DNA from: Bolinopsis microptera
Taxonomy: Eukaryota; Ctenophora; Tentaculata; Lobata; Bolinopsidae
Length of the DNA stretch: 64,000 nt
Direction of reading: 5' to 3'
NCBI RefSeq assembly: GCF_026151205.1
Contig: NC_087084.1
Location: 3,380,845 to 3,444,844 of the forward strand
Shown here piece by piece: positions 1-11,500 of this stretch. Every line of letters begins with the position of its first letter. The stretch's first letter is position 1. The notes under the pieces were generated by a model that had not been told where the DNA came from, made no database searches, and worked only from the letters and a program-made list of their open reading frames with translations. The position numbers and the translations under genes are program-made.

Positions 1-131
1 AGAAGATGTGGGTTTAAGTCATTCAGGCATACAATCGGCTTTCCATTTAACACTTAAGTTGAAATTATGTATTATTTGTGTAATTATATTGGTGTAATTA
101 TTACACAATTTTATTATTACCTCTCCCGCAG

Positions 132-228
132 AAACCGACAAAGCTATAGAAGATCTAATAAGTAGCAAGGGTCAAAGAGAAATATCCTGAACATGGCTCT
201 TATCGGAGAGGAACAGTCTCTGTGGACG
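132..228 (+). CDS. Inositol monophosphatase, internal exon (frame-broken)
   Basis: Bounded by acceptor cgcag at 127-131 and donor GTATAT at 229. It reads TDKAIEDLISSK, then, after a one-base shift, VKEKYPEHG, then, after another, IGEEQSLWT. This is the order of the inositol monophosphatase family segment that follows the catalytic core start; the GEE glutamate is a metal ligand in that family. The enzyme hydrolyses inositol monophosphates to inositol with Mg2+. Two frame changes in 97 nt mean the exon cannot be translated as printed. The intron is retained, so it is not a processed pseudogene: it is either a decayed gene or a sequence with indel errors. Earlier exons lie left of the window. 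Confidence 0.7.
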
Positions 229-403
229 GTATATAAATACCTCTTAGTATTTTAAAATTCCTTATTACTGGAACTCAGGAATTATGTTTTTTAAAGCTTT
301 AGTTATGGTTGTCCAAGTTATTAAATTGGTTATTTTAAAGTTGTTGTTAAAGTTATTAATTTGAACAGTTTGCACTTCAGGTAAGAAATAGTATTGATGA
401 CAG

Positions 404-984
404 AGCACCTGGATGTTGACCCAATAGGGACGGTAACAATGAACTTTGTGCACTGTTACCCCACCTGCATCTTATCGGTTTCACCGTTCTCAAAACCGTC
501 CAGTTCGGTGTAATCTACAACCCAGTGCTGGATCAGTTGTTTACGGGTAGACTGGGTTTCGGTGCACAGTTGAACGGGTTCCCATCGCAGGTAACCGGGG
601 AGACTAAACTTAATAAGTCACTGTGATTTGTGAGATGGGAGGAAAACGAGACGCCCAAACCATGGCTATCAAAACACAGAACATGGCAGCTGTGTGCTCT
701 GAACCAGACGCGTGTCACGGGCTGCGCATGCAAAGGCAGCGTGACGGTCTGAACATCTGCGCTGTAGCGTGCGGCGCGGCAGACGGGTATTGGGAGAGCG
801 GAATGCACATCTGGGATATTGCTGCAGCGAGTGTGATCTGACTGAGGCGGGTGGGGTGGTGTTGTCCCCGGTAGTGGGGGAGCAGTTGGATTTGTTGAAG
901 AGGAGGATTGTTGCGGCTAGCTCGGTGGAGTTGGGGACTGTACTTCAGAGCAAGATCCAACATGTTGACTTTCCTTCTGATTAG
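404..984 (+). CDS. Inositol monophosphatase, 3'-terminal exon (frame-broken)
   Basis: Starts after the acceptor atgacag at 397-403 and ends at the TAG at 982-984. In order it shows STWMLDPI, a damaged DP-I-DG metal-binding motif, NFVH-CYP, GVIYNPVLDQLFTGRLGFGA, SQVTGETKLNKSL, ICEMGGKRDAQTMA, CGAADGYWESGMHIWDIAA (the family WDxAxA motif with its catalytic Asp) and finally TEAGGVV...DLLKRRIVAAS. These are the landmarks of the IMPase fold in the right order and spacing, ending at the usual C-terminus. At least five single-base frame changes are needed (near 417-435, 634, 735, 755 and 838). The one at 838 reads ATCTGACTGAG where family reading needs one more C. Known: family role in inositol recycling. 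Inferred: the ancestral gene was intact; whether the breaks are biological or assembly errors is open. Confidence 0.8.
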
Positions 985-1779
985 AATAGCAATCGATAGA
1001 TTTGATAGACTGTTTTAAAAGGTTGAGCTCATGATCCTTTATTTGATTGTTAGGTTAATTGTATGAGTTCTACTATTTGTGTGTATGATTTCTTATTATT
1101 TGCAGTTTCGTTTTTAAATATACTGTGTACAGCAATGTGTGTCTTGTAGGATGAAGTGGAGAGGGCTGTTGAATTTTGTGTATTTGGGCGTGTCAACTGT
1201 CAATGTAATGTTGTCAGTTCTTAATTTCATGTCGCTTTTTTTCATGTCGCTTTACCATTAACTTATTATTTATAACTGATTTATTTATAATCAAGTGTTC
1301 TTATACATATTCTTATAATACAAGTATTATACATGTACATGTTATATTATTATATTATGCATACCTTAATTACCTTTTGATCTTGGGTCCTTAGTAGGGC
1401 ATTTTATTAACAGTTTTTAAACTGATTTGAAAGTCCTGCAAGCAGATTGAAGCTTCTTTAAATTATTTATTATCCTAATGTATTGCTGTGTAAATTTGAT
1501 TATAATTCTGATTCTAATTATATACTATCAATTATAATTAGTATAATGTGCGACTGGATGTGTTTCTTTGCATTTTCATTGAAGCTCAGTTAACATGGCC
1601 GCGAGCATGGTTACATAGTAATCATGGCTTGATGTGGATACAAGGGTACTAACTACTAAGCCTTAACACCATCACCCATCATACCACGAGACGTCCGCGT
1701 CATCACGCCAAATAACATCACACCAGTCACCACTGTTGACGTAACTAAGGTTTTGATGACGTCACGTGACCCACCTCAG
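985..1779. other. Intergenic, no gene recognised
   Basis: AT-rich sequence between the phosphatase stop codon and the next exon. I see no coding segment with plausible splice sites. Short palindromic TGACGTCA-like motifs occur near 1757-1765, but nothing assigns them a function. Confidence 0.5.
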
Positions 1780-1930
1780 GAGATCCCGATCTGGCTACAG
1801 GAATACGCTCAGTCAGCCAGTGAACCAGTACGAATGGGTAGAAGAGTCAGCCGCTAACCTGGACAAGTACCAGACCATGATGACCAGATTGTACAGACAG
1901 GAACTTAAGGAGTGTATTGAGCAATATGAG
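1780..1930 (+). CDS. Unidentified coiled-coil protein, penultimate exon
   Basis: Acceptor cacctcag ends at 1779 and donor GTATTA starts at 1931. The exon enters in phase 2 and ends in phase 0. It translates to about 50 residues, including NQYEWVEESAANLDKYQTMM and RLYRQELKECIEQYE, an amphipathic charged helix likely to be coiled coil. The reading frame continues by chance for 18 codons into the intron, giving an apparent stop at 1982-1984. Splicing to the next exon is preferred because the phases agree and the protein-like character continues there. The upstream exon was not found. Family not recognised. Confidence 0.45.
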
Positions 1931-2110
1931 GTATTAGTAGTTCCTGGGCAAGAGTTATACCATGATTACTTGATTAGTGATTAGTAATCACTAATCAACT
2001 AATCATGGTATACATTTCGTAATCACTGATTACCGTGATGTACAGGCATGAAGACAAATGTAATAATGTAACAATCTTATCTTTCAAAAGTTTATTATTG
2101 TTATATACAG

Positions 2111-2212
2111 GAACACAGAAACAGAATTATACGGGAATTGGAGGAGCGGATGCAATTACACGATCTCTCACAAGCACCATCCGCAGCACCAAATCTAGAG
2201 ACTTATGTCTAA
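2111..2212 (+). CDS. Unidentified coiled-coil protein, last exon with PDZ-ligand C-terminus
   Basis: Follows acceptor tatatacag (ends 2110) in phase 0. It encodes 33 residues beginning EHRNRIIRELEERMQLHDLS and ending APNLETYV before the TAA at 2210-2212. The helix continues the heptad-like pattern of the previous exon. The final ETYV fits the class I PDZ-ligand pattern (S/T-x-V at the end), suggesting a scaffold-anchored protein. That role is inferred from four residues only. Phospholipase C-beta tails combine a coiled coil with a PDZ ligand, but I cannot show homology. Confidence 0.45.
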   Translation, partial: EHRNRIIRELEERMQLHDLSQAPSAAPNLETYV

Positions 2213-4026
2213 TGTTGAACTTTTATAATGACGTCATGGAACGTTGTGGTGACGTCACGAAATGTTTTACATTGTATAGATCTTCAATAATTTCAATCCT
2301 CGTCCCTGAGGGTGTGAGACCTCTCTAAATTGCACATCATTGTGTTTTTCTGTTATCCATTTGTTTTCGAATTATCCTCAGTGATCAGCCAGATTTCAGT
2401 ATATTATTATAACGATTGATTCCTTGATCTTTAGCCTTCTTAGTGTGTTCAGATATGTTTGATTTAATTATCATACTCTTTTACGCGGTGAAATATTTTT
2501 AGAATCGAATATTATTTATAACTTTTTATGGAAGTAGCTACAGTACTGGTTGATAACTTTTATAATATTTTAACGAAAGGAAATCTTATAAAATCCTTCA
2601 CGACTAACTTAGTGCCGTTACTCAACCGTTCTATTTTGGTGCATTTTGTTGCCTCTTAGCAAGTTACATCCATGAGCTGGAATTTGTGGAATGTAGGTAT
2701 TAGATGTATACTGCGAGTCGGTTTATCACGAATATTAATAAATAAATGCCGTAATCATATATTAATAGTCTAAATATTTGGTTACATCATGATCTTATTA
2801 TTTAATAGTTGTACCCTCTCGCCCATGTTTTGAATCCTTGTCAGATTTATGAAAAAGGTTGTTCTGCTCTGAGCAATTTTGTTATTCAACGAACTTTGTA
2901 GTGAACATTTTCCATCAGGTTTTAGTTTCAACTTTGGGTGTCAAATTTTCACTCACTTCAGTTTGCTCGTGCTTGGGTTCCGTCAATTTTTCATCGACAT
3001 TTTTATCCACGAGTATTGTAACTTGATATTTTTATTTTTTATCTCTTAAATTTTGTGTACAATTCTGCTGTCACTCTGTTTGCTGCTGCGGACAGATGGA
3101 TGTTTCACTTGTATTTTATATTATAATTTACCTTTCGTAATGAAAGCAGTTGTCTCAATACCGTTCTTTAAAAAATCCGAAGAATGGAATTTACACCCAT
3201 TTCTGTTTTCATTGCTGATCTCATTGTTGATGGCAAACAGGGTGTTTCAAAAGTCTTGCGGAGGATGTACTTTTTGAATGATTTCCATCCACTTCATTGA
3301 ACTGTAAAAGGTTACAGATAGTTCTAATGTTTTATGTCGACTATTGAATTTTTGCCTTGTTATGGCCATCATAGCAACCACATTGCCTAGCAAGCGAGCC
3401 AAATTTATGTGATTTGTACGAATCATAGGTATGTAAAAGTCGCTCTTAAACCTAGACCTATCAATAACCTTTTTACAGTATGAAGTTAAGACAAATTGGA
3501 AAACAATTTTTTTTTAAGAAAGTTCATCATCGCAAGACTTATGTAACACCCTAGCCTGTAATACTAATATTCGTTATTTAAAAACGATAGTGTTCGATAC
3601 TCACTGCCGTACAATAACCCTATTAAATTGCAGCAAGCATAGCGACATGTAAGGCTATGTAAGAAGCTAAGTAAAAATGTGGGGTCTAGAACCCGTTATC
3701 AAGCCTTTATGACTGGCAAAGAACCGCGTGAGTTATTTGTAATTTGTAATTAGTAAATTTGTTGAAAAATTGAGAAATGATTCTTTTTAGGGGGCGGTGA
3801 CTGAGGGTCCACGTGAAAAAGTGAGATTTTAAGCACCCTATTTTGCAATTTCACTTTTTCACCTTGAAGGTGGTGGACGTTTTCAGACTAAAATTGGACC
3901 CCCTCCATTAATTAAACATAATTAACAGTATAGAGTCTATACTATAGACCAGTCTGTGAGTGCTGAGTATATCTCCATAAATTTTGATACACCTAAAACT
4001 GCATGGTCACACACTTTTCCCCACAG
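2213..4026. other. Non-coding stretch upstream of the first visible furry exon
   Basis: AT-rich with no exon I can support. A weak hairpin lies at about 3785-3900, where a GTGAAAAAGTGA motif recurs inverted. The exon carrying the furry start codon may lie here or further left: the first visible furry exon opens directly from an acceptor with no in-frame ATG. Confidence 0.4.
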
Positions 4027-4187
4027 CTGTAACGTCGTTACCATGGGAACGTGGGTGGGGAGCGGCCTCTTCTCTCCAAGCCCCATCAGACACATTCCAT
4101 TGTGGACAGTACGTTCTACAGACCTTGCTTACTGAGTTCAGCCTTCAGGTCGAGAGGAAAATAACAAATGTTCTGAAAGATTCCGTG
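4027..4187 (+). CDS. fry: furry exon a
   Basis: Acceptor ttccccacag ends at 4026. The donor is GTAGGT at 4188, chosen over GTTGAG at 4192 because only the former keeps phase with the next exon, where the alternative gives a stop. It contains [20 protein letters not shown], the conserved start of the furry N-terminal repeat region. There is no in-frame ATG, so a preceding exon is required. Confidence 0.85.
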
Positions 4188-5537
4188 GTAGGTTGAGCTG
4201 CGGCCGTTTTATACACTCATTATCCTTGATTAACTCATTATCTAATTACTATGGCTTGGCTGACACGTCATCTTTTTTACACATATAGCAGTAGTTCGTG
4301 TATTTGATTGATAATAAATGAAATCTGCAAGTTGATTGAGAACTCTTATCGCTTGTAAAAATTAATGTATGTCACTCCTCGTCCATAAATCATAATCATT
4401 AATCAGGTCAATTAAAATACTTTATTATATAATGATAATACAGGGTGGGCCAAAAGTCAGTACCCATACGTTGGCCTTTATAGCTCAGTCACTGAGTGCC
4501 CAATTTAAATACTTCTTTCTGGTATGACTTAGTACCACCACTGCAACTGGTTCGAGGAGTTTGTCAACTCGAAAAATATTCTCGTTCATTTTTTTCAAAT
4601 GGAGGTTCATTTTCACATTTATTTGATAGTTTGGATAGTCGGATCAAGCTAAATGTTATTGAATTGTGTTTGGCCATTCGAATTACGTTTGTCCTGAAAG
4701 AATTAGAACTGTAGCTTCTCAGATGACAGAGATATGAAGCATAACGAGTTTATTCATTACGTGTGATCAGGTGATTGGTTTACCTAATCACGTGATAAGG
4801 TGCCCCCGTTAACTACCCCGTTAAACATTATGGGAATTGTTAAGGGTGCCCAATTAAGGTGTCGTGTCACGGTGTCACATAATCACCCAGTCAATATTGT
4901 TAACGAGATACAGAAAATGCTTGATAACTTCGTCATTTCTAATCCGTTTTGCCTCATGTTTTCAGATCATATGCAACATTTGATAATCTACCATCTCTGA
5001 AAAAAATTAGGCGTTCAGCATGTTCAGAGAAAACAATATAGGTGTTTTAATATTGAATGGGCGTGGTCTAAAATATTCGAGTTTTCAAATTTTGACGACG
5101 GAATCCTCGAACCAGTAAGTACAGTATGCCATCTGCAAAGCAACAGCTCTCAAATATAAAACACGGCGGAGCTATTAAGGCCAACGTATGGGTACTGACT
5201 TTTGGCCCACCCTGTAGTATAGATAATAGTATAGTATATGTTTACAGTACACTATAATGTTGATGTACTGACAGTACTGAAGAGTGAAGGGGTAACCTAA
5301 GAAGATTCTTGATCTTTTATCAGGGCTCCTGCTCATTTAACCCTCGCTCAAGTTTCCTATCAATTGTCATATTTAACTAACTAACTAATTAACTAACTAA
5401 CTAATTAACTAACTAATTAACCAACTAATTAACTAACTAATTAACTAACTAATTAACTAACTAATTAACTAACTAATTAATTAACTAACTAATTAACTAA
5501 CTAATTAACTAACTAATTAACTAACTAATTAACTAAT

Positions 5538-5568
<31 letters not shown>

Positions 5569-8500
5569 TTAACTAACTAATTAACTAACTAACTAATTAA
5601 CTAACTAACTAATTAACTAACTAATTAACTAACTAATTAACTAACTAATTAATTAACTAATTAACTAACTAATTAACTAACTAATTAACTAACTAACCAC
5701 AGAATAAGGAGTTAGCCCGGACTCTGCTAGCTGGAGATAAAGATGAGTTTGACATGTTACTGAAGTGTCTGACTAACGTGTCAGAACATGCTCTACCTTC
5801 CATACTTACCGCGCTCTTCCAGTGGCACGATATGCAGGTTAGTGATTAGTAATTAATCAGTTCATAAATTAATTTGTTGAACGATCCTTTGACTGATCAG
5901 TCGATTGATTAAATCTAAATTAAAATCAATGGTTTTGCAATTTAAGTTATTATGAGGGATCATCTCCTTTTACCGTGTACTCTACAAATGTTCGATATTG
6001 AAGGAGTGCAAGAACGACAAAAATTGCGGGAATGGCGAACTCTTTCGTTATCATCAGAATGTGATTATTATCAAGATTCAAGTAGTACACTTCTGAAACG
6101 TTTCAGATAAAGCCGATACAAGAAGCAAGGAAGAGTAACAAAGAGTTGTCCAGTGTAGGAGAAACTAGAGGAGAAAATTATAGGAGATCACTACCGTAAG
6201 TAGTTTGTTTGTTTGTCACTTTGTTTGTCTGTTTGTCATTTCACAGTCCTTGTTCGTTTGTTTGTCACTTTGTTCGTCTGTCTGTCTGAATTTTTTTCGT
6301 TGATCTACCTGTTTGTCCCCTGCCTGAACAACTTTTAAATAAGTTTTCTCTTCCGTACTACTAATTAACCAGTTGCAGTTTAGGGAATTACTCGTCAGTC
6401 GTCAGGTATGTTCGTTAGTCTGTTAAGTTTCTGTTATTTTCACTTAAGGGGGCTGGGGGGTCTTCATGAAAATTCTCTCGAAATTGAATTTATAGTTGTT
6501 TAAGATAGAGGGGAGTAATATCTACCAGCTGCTTTTGGTCCTATGAAAAAATATTTTTCCTAGCCAAAATTATCGATATGTTCTAGGGGCCATTTAGAAG
6601 AGGGACCATCTCTTCTAAATGGTCCCTAGAACATATCCTGAAAGTTTGAGGGTGATTGCTCAAAAAATGTAGAAGAAGATAGATTTTTAGACTCGATTTT
6701 CAAAATTCTTGATTGAAAATCGCTCGTGCAATACAATAATTACACATAAGCGCTGACCTTAGACCGGCGATAATTTCGGCTAGAAACAATATTTTTCCAT
6801 GGGACCAAAAGCAGCTGGTAAATATCACCCCCCTCTCTTAGAAACAACTATAAAGTCAATTTCGAGAGAATTTTGATGAGGACCGCCCCGGCCCCCTTAA
6901 TCTAGGATTGTTTAAATTGGTTCACCCGAACTTTCTAAACATTACCACTACAGACCAGTTCTACAACCAAAACTGAACACTACCGACCAACACTTTTACG
7001 ACGACTTACAACCACCTGCCCTGAAATACTTTAGGTTAATTAATCATCGTACAAAGCCAAAAGTAACTGTATGCTCGTAATCAATATGTTAACAATGTGT
7101 AGTTATTTAAACGTAGCATATTTAATATTTATGCTTTCCCGCTCAACAGCTGATGTGCGTTGCAATTCCATTAATGGCTGTGGTGCTGTCATAGTGTATT
7201 ATTTTCGGAACACTGCAATTAATACAGGGTGGGCCAAAAGTCAGTACCCATACGTTGGCCTTAATAGCTCCGCCGTGTTTTATATTTGAGAGCTGTTGCT
7301 TTGCAGATGGCATACTGTACTTACTGGTTCGAGGATTCCGTCGTCAAAATTTGAAAATACGAATATTTTAGACCACGCCCATTCAATATTAAAACACCTA
7401 TATTGTTTTCTCTGAACATGCTGAACGCCTAATTTTTTCAGAGACGGTAGATTATCAAATGTTGCATATGATCTGAAAACATGAGGCAAAACGGATTAGA
7501 AATGACGAAGTTATCAAGCATTTTCTGTATCTCGTTAACAAAATTGACTGGGTGATTATGTGACACCGTGACACGACACCTTAATTGGGCACCCTTAACA
7601 ATTCCCATAATGTTTAACGGGGTAGTTACCGGGGTCACCTTATCACGTGATTAGGTAAACCAATCACCTGATCACACGTAATGAATAAACTCGTTATGCT
7701 TCATATCTCGGTCAATTGAGAAGCTACAGTTCTAATTCTTTCAGGACAAACGTAATTCGAATGGCCAAACACAATTCAATAACATTTAGCTTGATCCGAC
7801 TATCCAAACTATAAAATAAATGTGAAAATGAACCTCCATTTGAAAAAAATGAAAGCGAATATTTTTCGAGTTGACAAATTCCTCGAACCAGTGGTGGTAC
7901 TAAGTCATACCAGAAAGAAGTATTTAAATTGGGCACTCAGTGACTGACCTATAAAGGCCAACGTATGGGTACTGACTTTTAGGCCCACCCTGTATTATCA
8001 TTATATAATAAAGTATTTTAATTGACCTGATTAATGATTATGGACGAGGAGTGACATACATTAATTTTTACAAGCGATAAGAGTTCTCAATCAACTTGCA
8101 GATTTCATTTATTATCAATCAAATACACGAACTACTGCTATATGTGTAAAAAAAGATGACGTGTCAGCCAAGCCATAGTAATTAGATAATGAGTTAATTA
8201 AGGATAATGATTAATGAGTGTATAAAACGTACAACAAAATAATATTATACAATCAGGCTTTCAAGCTGCTCTTGTGAAGAAAACTATTTTGCCGGATTTT
8301 GCCGGACCGGAACCGGGCGTATAAAGAGGAAATTTTAGACTACCGGAGTTTCTGGAAATTTTAAATTATTCATTTTTACATCTATCATTTAAAAATGTGG
8401 CCGCAAATATAAAAGCCAATTATCTATTTAATTCGGCAATATCATGGTCCCGCACCTGCTATAATACGCTGAAATACAAAGTTAAAGACCCGGCATGTAA

Positions 8501-11500
8501 CTTAATTTGTAATTATTCTGCCCCGAAATCTAAACCCTAAGATCTGGTATGTTAGTCAATTAGAAAATAAAATTTTCGATAGTAAATCAAATGTACGTGA
8601 TGTATAAAATGTATCTGAAAAGTTTAGAAATTTACCAACCTCAGATAAGATTTTAGAGGATCTAACATCTTTCCTAAAAGTTTTGATATCTCCGACCTTA
8701 ACCCTTTACGAACTTAAAGTCGTTGTTCTCCACTTATCTCATGCTGTTCAATTATCATATTATGTGTAACTGTAAATGTAATCTTAATGGGAGCTGATTG
8801 AGAGTGTTGTGTTTAGTTGACGTCAGGCTCAATTGTTAATTAGCACATTGGAAACTATGTGGAGAGATAGAAGGCTGTCATGGCGCCCTCGGTAACTTGT
8901 ACTCTGTTTTGTAGATCTAGACTGTAGAGTACGCTATAATGAGTACAATACATTTGATGAAATGAACAATTGACTAGGAACCGATTACCGGTCTAGGGAT
9001 TTGTCATTTGGCTGCTGGACCGAAAACTATCGGATATCATGATCAATCTATTTTCATATTGCCGCATTGCATTGGTTACTTGTCAGAAAATTAAAAAAAT
9101 TATTGTAAAAGTTTCGAAATTTCCGATTCAGCCGGATATCTGGTCGGTTTCTCGTCTGGGACAAGTTCATGATCGCTTTAAATGGGTAAAATTTTGAACC
9201 TTGACACTAGAAATGAAACAAAATATGTAATAATATAATAATATATGTTTTTTAGCAACTAAAAAAATAATATAAACTTTGAAAATTCCCAGTTTGTACG
9301 CCCAAAAAAGCTTCCTCCGCACAGCTCATCTAGTTCAGTTTCTGCAGGGAATGTTTCGATACACGCCCAAATTCTCGTTAGTACCTATATAATAGCTTCT
9401 GTATCCTCAGCCAACCAGTTTTTTTAATACACATTTATAGCGAGGACCCCGAAGACGTCCTTTATTTATATTATAGGACACATGATTTTGAGTCTCCGTC
9501 CTTAATGCCCATCATTTGTAACGATAATTTCACAGCATTCTAGCCCCCAAAACCGAGTGTTTCTCCAAATTGAGACTGCTGCAAACCCCTCTCTACACTG
9601 AACTGTAATACTTTGGCTACTTTGAGCGTAACATCTCCCCAATACCAACTCGGGACACGTGGTTCTCCCTCCGCAATACTTTGATACTTGACTCCCCGGA
9701 ATTCCCGGTATTCCTGGAACCCCTGACTTCCCAGCTTCTCCCGGTGAACCTTGCTCTCCTTTGATTCCGGGAATTCCGGGAATTCCATTTCCTCCTGTAT
9801 TTCCTTTTGCACCTGGCGTTCCAGCATCTCCAGCGGCTCCTTTAGCTCCATTCAGACCAGTAGCTCCATCTTCTCCTGGCTCACCTCTCAAACAATTATT
9901 ACAGAAATCGTTTATCCCGGGATCTCCTCGTCGTCCAGGTTTTCCTTTCATACCGACTTCTCCAGGAGGTCCTTTTACACCAGATTTTCCTTTCTTGCCG
10001 ACTTTTTCGGAATTTCCTTGTGGATCAGACTCGCTGGGATGTCCATCTAGATCAGACATAACAGTTTGCTCTTCCTGTATTTGTGGAAGCGGTGTTTCTT
10101 GGCCGAGTTCTCGTAAAATTTTCATGTAAGACTCCGAGTCTTCTATTCTGTATCTGTATGTTTTGTTACCATATTTTTTAGTTTTAAGGTAACTGATTAG
10201 ATCTGTTTTCTGCAAGTAATTTCCGCTTGATTCGTCCAAAAATGTTCCAGGTGGACAAGGTTGTGGCATTCTAATAGGTTGTGGCATTCTAATAGCGAGC
10301 CATTTAAAATGTTCTGCTGGAATCTTTTTTCCGCCCAAAACCAAATCAGTTGCTGTGTATAACTCCTTTCGATAGGGGTACGGTTGACCAATTGAGATGT
10401 TGTCAACTGACACCGCAAATGCGTCTTCCAAACACCGGATCGTAATTTGAAATCTTTTACCATTGGTAATTGTCTGCGGAAAGACTCCCCGAATACTATG
10501 AGATCTTACCTCTTGCCATGTTTTTTTCTTGGACTTGGAATTCATCATCACTATTTCCTCCTTTGGCTTAAATAAGAGATAAAATAACGTTCGGTCTCCG
10601 TCATTGATGTATATCTTTAAATTATATTTCCTCATATTCTTAATGAACATTCCATAGATTTCTATTTTATCTCCGGGAGTAAGCACCTCTTCGAAGAAAT
10701 ATCTCTTTTTGAGTTTGTTTATTACAATCAATCCTGAAAAGATGTTTTGTCATTTTTATATTAATTTATATATGTTTAATTTAAATATTTTATATTTATT
10801 TTATGTATGTTACCGCGCTAAAACATATTTTTAATTAGGTTTTTACTCACATGAAGCCTATAATAGCACACGTTAGCGAAAAAAGTGAGTAAGTCACGCA
10901 AATAATACCTTCCGAACTTCCGGCATCAGATGTGTTGGCTGATCCTAGTGTCACGTTGCTGTCCTTATCAGATCTTCTCAATTCACCGTTTGTGGAAGTA
11001 ATCCCGCCTAACATAACAACCATAACGCGGATGAAAACCCCCAATTTCATTGTAACCTTTGGTATACGACTATTCTGAATCATCGATTCGAATAATGATA
11101 TTCAAGTGCTAATGTTTAATGGACAAGTTCAATAAAGCATTGTGTAGATAAGGAGAAACAAAGGCAAAAATAATATTACCAAAATCAACCATGCCTCAGA
11201 TTATGAAATTATCATAATTACCCCCATTTGTTTGCCAAGCCATTATCTTTAGAAACCCTATATCATAATAAAACATTCACTGCTCATATAATGGTAAAAT
11301 ACTGAATATATTCAGCACCGGTATATATACCCGATGCCCAATTAGCCAGGTTGCCCATAACTTTAAGCAATGTTCTAGCACTGTTCTAGCACCCTTCATT
11401 CTCTTATCAGACTTTCCCCCTATTATTAGAGTAAAAGTAAGTGATCGAATTTGATGTTGTTGTAATAGGCGAACTGAAATTTCTCTATCTTAATTTATAC

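Noticed and set aside
591-618. 28-bp intron after SQ in the phosphatase
   Set aside because: Reading through gives VTGETKLNKSL, which fits the family, so the segment is coding with a later one-base loss.
3785-3905. Possible third TTAA-type MITE with GGGGGCGG / CCCCCTCC ends
   Set aside because: No matching TTAA or TA duplication at both sides, and only a short inverted match.
4496-5000. Short ORFs repeated in three places (also 7280-7936 and 12155-12501)
   Set aside because: They lie inside MITE copies, have no transposase motifs, and recur only because the element DNA does.
9751-10129. Plus-strand proline-rich frames ([11 protein letters not shown] type)
   Set aside because: They are the antisense reading of the Gly-X-Y codons of galectin-collagen A; the same appears at 14994-15449 opposite gene B.
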